From positions 1-64,000 of the forward strand of contig CAZGXW010000002.1 in NCBI GenBank assembly GCA_964529975.1: DNA of 64,000 nucleotides. The letters run 5' to 3'. The notes under the pieces were generated by a model. That model was given only the letters and a program-made list of their open reading frames with translations, searched no databases and was not told the origin of the DNA. The stretch's first letter is position 1. The number at the start of each line of letters is the position of its first letter. Both the position numbers and the translations under genes were made by a program. Shown here in pieces: positions 59,541 to 64,000 of this stretch. This DNA comes from JADFMN01 sp964529975. Its GTDB lineage: Bacteria > Armatimonadota > Fimbriimonadia > Fimbriimonadales > Fimbriimonadaceae.

Positions 59541-61709
59541 CTTTTCCACTAGCAGAGCGCGCAACAGTTCGCTGCCGCTTGGGTTGTTCTTGACTCCGCA
59601 GGGCTGTGCGCCATGTCCGCCGTGAGGACGGAGCGTTGTGACGATGACGTTGCCCGCCTTGACCATGTAGGGGTGTTCTCGGTAGGTGCGGGTATCGATA
59701 CGGTTCATCAGCACCTCGTAGTCGCCGAGAGCCTCTTTCAACCACTCGGTGTCCAGCGCGCGGTCTGGTGCTATTGCCCAGAGTCGGTCCCACTTGTTGG
59801 CCCACGGATCGAGGAGCCCGGGCGCGAACTCTTGGATGCACTCGCGCCAGAAGGGCATAGGGACGGTGCCCTCGTGCTCAAGGACAGCGACGACTTTGTG
59901 CCCATCGAGGAGGTGCTTGTCAAGGCGCGTTGCCAGCACGTCTTCTCCGCCGGGAAGATCGACGTCGTCGAAGAGGCGATACGGATCGTGCTTGCTCCAT
60001 CCTTCGATGTGCCTCCACTCCGGCTTCTTCACGACCCACACGGGCCATGTTGCAGTGATGTCGTGCCAGTCAGCGCGGAAACTGTATTCGCCAAGCGCAA
60101 GATGGAAACTCGCCTCGCCTGCTTCCTTTCCAATGCCAGGAAACGATTCGACTTCTGTGCTTGCTACCGAGTCATCGCCGATCGTGCACGAGAGTCTCGC
60201 ATCTCGGAACTCCATGTCGTGTACGCCAACGCGGAAGAACACCTGCCCTTCGAAGAAGCAATGTGCGTCTAACCACCCTGGTCGGTTTCCTCCGTTAACC
60301 CAAGGTGGACGACGCACAGGAATGAGGAACAGCATCGACTCGCCGTTCCACTCGCTGTAGTTGTCAAATACTGGCATGAGATCGTCGTCGACCATTCCGC
60401 TCGTGGAGATCGGCGTGTGCCGCCAGCCTGTGATCACATAGCCAGCAGTGTCGTGCCGCGAGCGCACACTCTCCATCACTCTTCGCCTTATCCATGCGCC
60501 CTTCTCGTTCGATGCTTTCATGAGCGAAGCGCAGTCGCGTGTTGCCCAACGCGACTCGCGTAAGACCTGCGGCAAGTCGTGCTGCCATCGCACCCCGACT
60601 TCGTTGAGCGATGGGTCTTCGCTCGCCCAATACTTCTTCCCATCGCGCAGGCGGCGCAGGTCTCTGTGGACGTCGAAGTCGTTGAATTCCCCAAACAAGA
60701 TAGGGCCGCCACTCCGCGCGCCTGTTCCGAGCGATTCCAGCACCGCCGGGTACCAATGGGTGTCGCAGTAGGGGTGGAAGTCCTGAAACGTCCCGAACTC
60801 CCGCAGGTCGCCTCCGTACATCTCTGCACCTCCAGAGTTGTCCTTTACCAAGCCGCAGCCGGTCTCGCGCTGGACCATCTCGACCATCCTTTCGCGGAAC
60901 GAGGCGGGCACCGAGTGGCTCAGTTCGCACCCTACCGTCCAGGCAATGATCGACCGATGGTGGCGATTCTGGCGGACGATCCGCTCGATCTCGTCAGCCA
61001 TGTCTTCGAGCGCCTCGGCCGAAGGATCCCACAGAGGAAGTTCCAGCCAGGCGAACATGCCCTCCTCATCGAGGATCTCGAAGAACCGATGTCGCGGCAC
61101 CCACAGGCAGAACTTGATCGTGTTGAAGCCCATTGACTTTGCGAGTCGCACTTCTTTGCGGATCGCGTCGTCGTCAGGGTTTGTGTGTCCGAGTTCGGGA
61201 TACCATCCCCACGTCAAGACCCCACGCATATAGAAGTGCTCGTGATCGACAACGATCATTGAACCGGCAGTTTCGATTGTTCGATCAGAGTGCTTGGAGT
61301 TCTCGGTCGGATCGCCCGCATTGCGCACAACGCGCACCTCCCCATATATCCCACCAAACGTGTTGAACACATAAGGCAAGAACCCGCTCAGCACGTCGCG
61401 GACAGGAAACGTCGCGCCGCCGTTCTTCACGACGCGAACTTCGACAGCAACTTCTCGACCGACAAACGCAGCCAACGAAATCGCGAACGCATCCCAAATT
61501 CCGCGATGGTCGCAGACAATCTCACCATCGATGTAAATGAGCGCTTGATATGAAACGCCGTCGAACACCAACCACTCGTCCTCAAAAGACACGGACAGCG
61601 CACAACGATATACAGCAGGGCCTTCCCATGTCACAGGAACGTCCTGTCGCCACGCGTGAGGTAGCGAGACAGGCCGTGGCCCAATCCCATAGTCGACGGT
61701 CCACTTCAT
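59535..61709 (-). CDS. Glycoside hydrolase family 2-like protein
   Basis: A 724-aa GH2-type protein: an N-terminal sugar-binding jelly roll (VSLPHAWRQDVPVTWEGPAV, VSYQALIYIDGE), an Ig-like domain, then a TIM barrel with FYMRGVLTWGWYPE, the acid/base Glu in AWTVGCELSHS (GCE for the usual GNE) and probable nucleophile Glu in LFGEFNDFD. The last 200 residues resemble a beta/Rossmann extension. No signal peptide. Likely acts on a beta-glucoside, glucuronide or mannoside. It overlaps rtcA (ATGA), and its last two codons plus stop lie in the tRNA. Confidence 0.82.
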   Translation of the reverse strand: MKWTVDYGIGPRPVSLPHAWRQDVPVTWEGPAVYRCALSVSFEDEWLVFDGVSYQALIYIDGEIVCDHRGIWDAFAISLAAFVGREVAVEVRVVKNGGATFPVRDVLSGFLPYVFNTFGGIYGEVRVVRNAGDPTENSKHSDRTIETAGSMIVVDHEHFYMRGVLTWGWYPELGHTNPDDDAIRKEVRLAKSMGFNTIKFCLWVPRHRFFEILDEEGMFAWLELPLWDPSAEALEDMADEIERIVRQNRHHRSIIAWTVGCELSHSVPASFRERMVEMVQRETGCGLVKDNSGGAEMYGGDLREFGTFQDFHPYCDTHWYPAVLESLGTGARSGGPILFGEFNDFDVHRDLRRLRDGKKYWASEDPSLNEVGVRWQHDLPQVLRESRWATRDCASLMKASNEKGAWIRRRVMESVRSRHDTAGYVITGWRHTPISTSGMVDDDLMPVFDNYSEWNGESMLFLIPVRRPPWVNGGNRPGWLDAHCFFEGQVFFRVGVHDMEFRDARLSCTIGDDSVASTEVESFPGIGKEAGEASFHLALGEYSFRADWHDITATWPVWVVKKPEWRHIEGWSKHDPYRLFDDVDLPGGEDVLATRLDKHLLDGHKVVAVLEHEGTVPMPFWRECIQEFAPGLLDPWANKWDRLWAIAPDRALDTEWLKEALGDYEVLMNRIDTRTYREHPYMVKAGNVIVTTLRPHGGHGAQPCGVKNNPSGSELLRALLVEKW

Positions 61710-62767
61710 CGCTCGACCGTCACCGTCCCTGGCTCGCCTTCACGGCCTAGCACCGTCAGCGGGATCGGCAAGAACTGTTTGACGACCCAAGCCATCGTCA
61801 GTAACCGCCGCGTCACCATCGGCGTCGAAAAGACCGTCTTCCCCGGCGCCTGAGCGGCGACCAGGAGCAATTGGTCCGCAAGAAAGGCATCAACAGTCGC
61901 CGACCCGGAGTACCACTCCCAGAACCGGTGGAACGCAGCCCCTGCCACCTCCTCGATCGTCCCCTCATGCCCGAGCGCAGCGGTGCCGCTTCCATAGCCC
62001 CGCTCGAACTCGGCCCATACGGTCACGGTCGCACCCTTCGTCTTCGATGACAGAGCGACGTGCTCGCACTCGACCTCAACCCCCCTTGAACCAGCCAAGG
62101 AGGTCAGCGCGTCGACCGCCGAAGCTCCCACCGAGTCCGGCATGTCGCCCGTCGAGACCACCGCTCCAACTCGAAGAAGCAACCCGCGCGAAGACCAGTC
62201 CACCGGCGAGAGCGCGCTTGGTTCGACCTCGACTGCGACCTCCCCTTGGGCTGCAAAGCCGAACCCTGCTGACACCAACCGCGCCGTGGCGAACAGGCCG
62301 AGCCGGCGCATCGCACCCAAGGTCACTCGCTCGAAGGCGTCGAAGCACACCGTGTTCTCGTTGTGCGTCTCGCCCACCACCGAGAACTCGCTGTACCCTC
62401 CCGCCCTCGCGAGGATCGGCAGGAGTCCCGTCGTCAGGATCAACGCGTTTCCGGGCACCCTTCCCTTCTCGTGCGCATGGATGTCGTAGCGGCCTGACAA
62501 TGGCTTGGGAAGCGTCTTGGGCCGAAACACAAGTTCGTCCGTTCCCACGCCAGCGCCTTCGACCTCGGCGCGCGTCGCATCGCCCAAAGCGTCGATGAAC
62601 GTCAGGTCCTCCGAGTTCAGCCCCTTCTTGCGCAAGGCTCCACGCACGCTGTGGACCCGCAAGGGCTGTTGGGTCAGAGAGGACATGGCGACGGCGGTCC
62701 GGAGGAGCGCCCCGCCCCCTTCTCCGTGCGAGCCATTGAGCACGATGGGATCGAGCGGAGCCGGCAT
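61706..62767 (-). CDS. RtcA-like RNA 3'-phosphate cyclase, catalytic His replaced
   Basis: A 353-aa protein of the RtcA/Rcl1/EPT fold: LNGSHGEGGGALLRTAVAMS, ARAGGYSEFSVVGETHNEN-like core, and VDAFLADQLLLVAA. E. coli RtcA has its nucleophilic His309 in a CHLLTN segment; the aligned segment here reads TRRLLTMAW, with Arg320-Arg321. So adenylylation through His is not expected. The eukaryotic homologue Rcl1 also lacks the His and serves in ribosome assembly. Length and fold otherwise normal. Confidence 0.85.
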   Translation of the reverse strand: MPAPLDPIVLNGSHGEGGGALLRTAVAMSSLTQQPLRVHSVRGALRKKGLNSEDLTFIDALGDATRAEVEGAGVGTDELVFRPKTLPKPLSGRYDIHAHEKGRVPGNALILTTGLLPILARAGGYSEFSVVGETHNENTVCFDAFERVTLGAMRRLGLFATARLVSAGFGFAAQGEVAVEVEPSALSPVDWSSRGLLLRVGAVVSTGDMPDSVGASAVDALTSLAGSRGVEVECEHVALSSKTKGATVTVWAEFERGYGSGTAALGHEGTIEEVAGAAFHRFWEWYSGSATVDAFLADQLLLVAAQAPGKTVFSTPMVTRRLLTMAWVVKQFLPIPLTVLGREGEPGTVTVER

Positions 62768-62773
62768 GCGGCC

Positions 62774-63859
62774 TCAGACCTTGACTTTGAAGACCAGGTA
62801 CTCGAGCACCCGCACGATGTAGGCGAAGGCGATCAAGAAGAACGCGACCAAGATGATCTCCGCATACGGGATCACGCCGCTCTTAAGGCTTGTCACCTCG
62901 TTAGTGACGTCGCGGTCTTGGAAGGAGGCTTTGCCCATCGCCGAGTCAGCGCTGACGAGCATCGAGTCCACCATCTCCTTGAGGGGGTTGTGCAGCGCGG
63001 CATAGATGCCGATCAGCACGATTCCGGTGAGCGGCAGAGCCAACTGGTACTTGTGCTTCTGGTGCTCGTTGTAGATGATGCACTGGCGGCAACGCTCAGC
63101 CTTCTGTCCTGGCGTCAGTTTCGAGTTCTTAGGGATGAACTTGGCGGCAGCGACCACGTCGCTGGGAATGACCTTGCCCTCCATCGCATTCTGAATGACG
63201 GACTCTTCGCACATACAGCCGACGCGCTCTTGCCAGCACGTGCGGCGGGAGTGGTAGATCGGGCACCTCTCTCGGACGAACTTGCGGCAGTAGGGCAGTT
63301 GCCAGCACTTGCCCAAGAACACGTTGCGGATGTCCCGCTCTTCTTTGATGCCTTTGCCGAACTTGAGTTGCTCTGCCCGCGCGCCCTCTTGGACCCGGAT
63401 ACGCACTCGGATGATCAGGTCTGCGAGCACGACCAAAACACCGATGACTCCGACGATCATGCCGGCGTTGCTCACAGCAACGAGGGCTTTGTCCGAAATG
63501 TCGTTGTCGGAGATGTTGAAGGCGCCAGGCATGTAGTACGGCGCAGCGTAGAACGCGCCTCCCGCCAGCAAGAGGATGACGCCAAGGGTCTCCTCGCCCC
63601 ACATGATCCAGGTGACTCCAAGCGCACCGCAGAGCCCGCCGACGATCGCCACCTTGCTGAAAAGTTCGATGTTGCGAAGCGCCTGGTCCCTCAGGTCGCC
63701 GCTGAGGCCGAGAGACTGCGTCGCTGTGTAGATCAAGAATCCAACGCCGATCACGAGGGCTGCGAGCCCTGCGACCATCAGGAACTTGGCAATCGAATCG
63801 ATGACGCCCCCAAGGGCGTCCGACATTCCGCGTGACAGGTTCTGATCAGGCTTGGACAT
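62774..63859 (-). CDS. Cysteine-rich polytopic membrane protein, unknown
   Basis: Not recognised. A 361-aa protein with membrane segments at about residues 23-45, 65-85, 92-108, 131-150, 274-290 and 332-352. Between the fourth and fifth lies a soluble loop with eight cysteines: 185, 191, 199, 208, 215, 217, 257 and 260, plus several His. The spacing suggests one or two metal sites (Zn or Fe-S). It starts 3 bp from the RtcA-like gene on one side and 9 bp from efp on the other, so it is likely in the same operon. Confidence 0.75.
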   Translation of the reverse strand: MSKPDQNLSRGMSDALGGVIDSIAKFLMVAGLAALVIGVGFLIYTATQSLGLSGDLRDQALRNIELFSKVAIVGGLCGALGVTWIMWGEETLGVILLLAGGAFYAAPYYMPGAFNISDNDISDKALVAVSNAGMIVGVIGVLVVLADLIIRVRIRVQEGARAEQLKFGKGIKEERDIRNVFLGKCWQLPYCRKFVRERCPIYHSRRTCWQERVGCMCEESVIQNAMEGKVIPSDVVAAAKFIPKNSKLTPGQKAERCRQCIIYNEHQKHKYQLALPLTGIVLIGIYAALHNPLKEMVDSMLVSADSAMGKASFQDRDVTNEVTSLKSGVIPYAEIILVAFFLIAFAYIVRVLEYLVFKVKV

Positions 63860-63868
63860 GCTCAGCCG

Positions 63869-64000
63869 CTACTTCTTGACTCGTTCGAGGTAGGCCCCCG
63901 TCCTTGTGTCGACCTTCACCACGTCCCCCTCCGCAATGTGGAACGGAACCTGGATCGTCGCACCGGACTCAAGTTTAGCCGGTTTCGTGGCTCCGCCGCC
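63869..64000 (-). CDS. efp: Elongation factor P, C-terminal part (cut by window end)
   Basis: The last 43 residues of EF-P: GGGATKPAKLESGATIQVPF then HIAEGDVVKVDTRTGAYLER, the third (OB) domain, ending VKK. EF-P relieves ribosome stalling at polyproline. The rest, including the modified N-terminal loop, lies outside the window. It heads the operon leading into the cysteine-rich protein gene. Confidence 0.96.
   Translation of the reverse strand, partial: GGGATKPAKLESGATIQVPFHIAEGDVVKVDTRTGAYLERVKK

Overview
The window looks like a piece of a metagenome-assembled genome from a GC-rich, diderm (LPS-making), flagellated bacterium. My best guess is the Armatimonadota, class Fimbriimonadia. This rests on the combination of a DUF1800 protein, a prepilin-type N-terminal methylation gene, lipid A/heptose genes, a c-di-AMP receptor next to holB, SelB, and small lineage-type genes of no known family. 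I cannot run a phylogeny, so the placement is inference. Almost all DNA is coding, genes commonly overlap by 1-17 bp, and GTG/TTG starts are frequent. A run of exactly 100 N at 36679-36778 marks a scaffold join.

Layout. 1-9.5 kb: a 21-bp tandem repeat, a lysine/saccharopine-type dehydrogenase and S41 protease pair, rplA alone, then an AddB-like/AddA-like/nitrilase operon (minus strand). 9.5-13 kb: membrane protein, orphan flagellin with a hairpin terminator, an unknown gene and a glycosylasparaginase. 13-18.5 kb: selB converging on an operon GT4 - Trm112-like - aroQ - pepP - degenerate ABC ATPase. 18.5-25.6 kb: asnS - MsbA-like exporter - ABC ATPase (minus), three small paralogous lipoproteins (plus), and an M48 peptidase. 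25.7-31.2 kb: PhzF, DUF1232, GNAT, an unknown gene of different composition, tyrS, DUF1800, and a 64-aa protein with a strong ribosome-binding site. 31.4-36.4 kb: an envelope-stress module (ECF sigma - zinc anti-sigma - RseB-like - HtrA), then darA-holB.

36.5-43 kb: the assembly gap splitting a prepilin-like gene, a 540-bp repeat-rich spacer, NamZ (DUF1343), an M14 carboxypeptidase, HIT protein, prohibitin and mtaB. 43-47 kb: a five-gene overlapping operon lpxK - lpxL - GT9 heptosyltransferase - rfaE2 - PIG-L deacetylase, which makes lipid A and inner-core sugars. 47-55 kb (minus): dnaA - creatininase - outer-membrane protein - hflX - prmC - def - fmt - PDZ/propeller protein. This is mostly translation start, stop and ribosome rescue. 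55-58.4 kb (plus): thiamine pyrophosphokinase - SSS transporter - FHA - HEPN(Swt1)-FHA, all overlapping. 58.4-64 kb: purM, tRNA-Lys(TTT), then efp (cut by the window end) - cysteine-rich membrane protein - RtcA-like - GH2.

The most unusual items are four proteins that keep their family fold but have lost expected catalytic residues (AddB-like nuclease, ABC ATPase, RtcA-like cyclase, TyrRS HIGH motif), a HEPN-FHA fusion beside a second FHA gene, an 8-cysteine membrane protein next to EF-P, and a recurring TTGAACCTG element found just upstream of at least six genes. I see no CRISPR array, no prophage, no insertion sequence and no rRNA.
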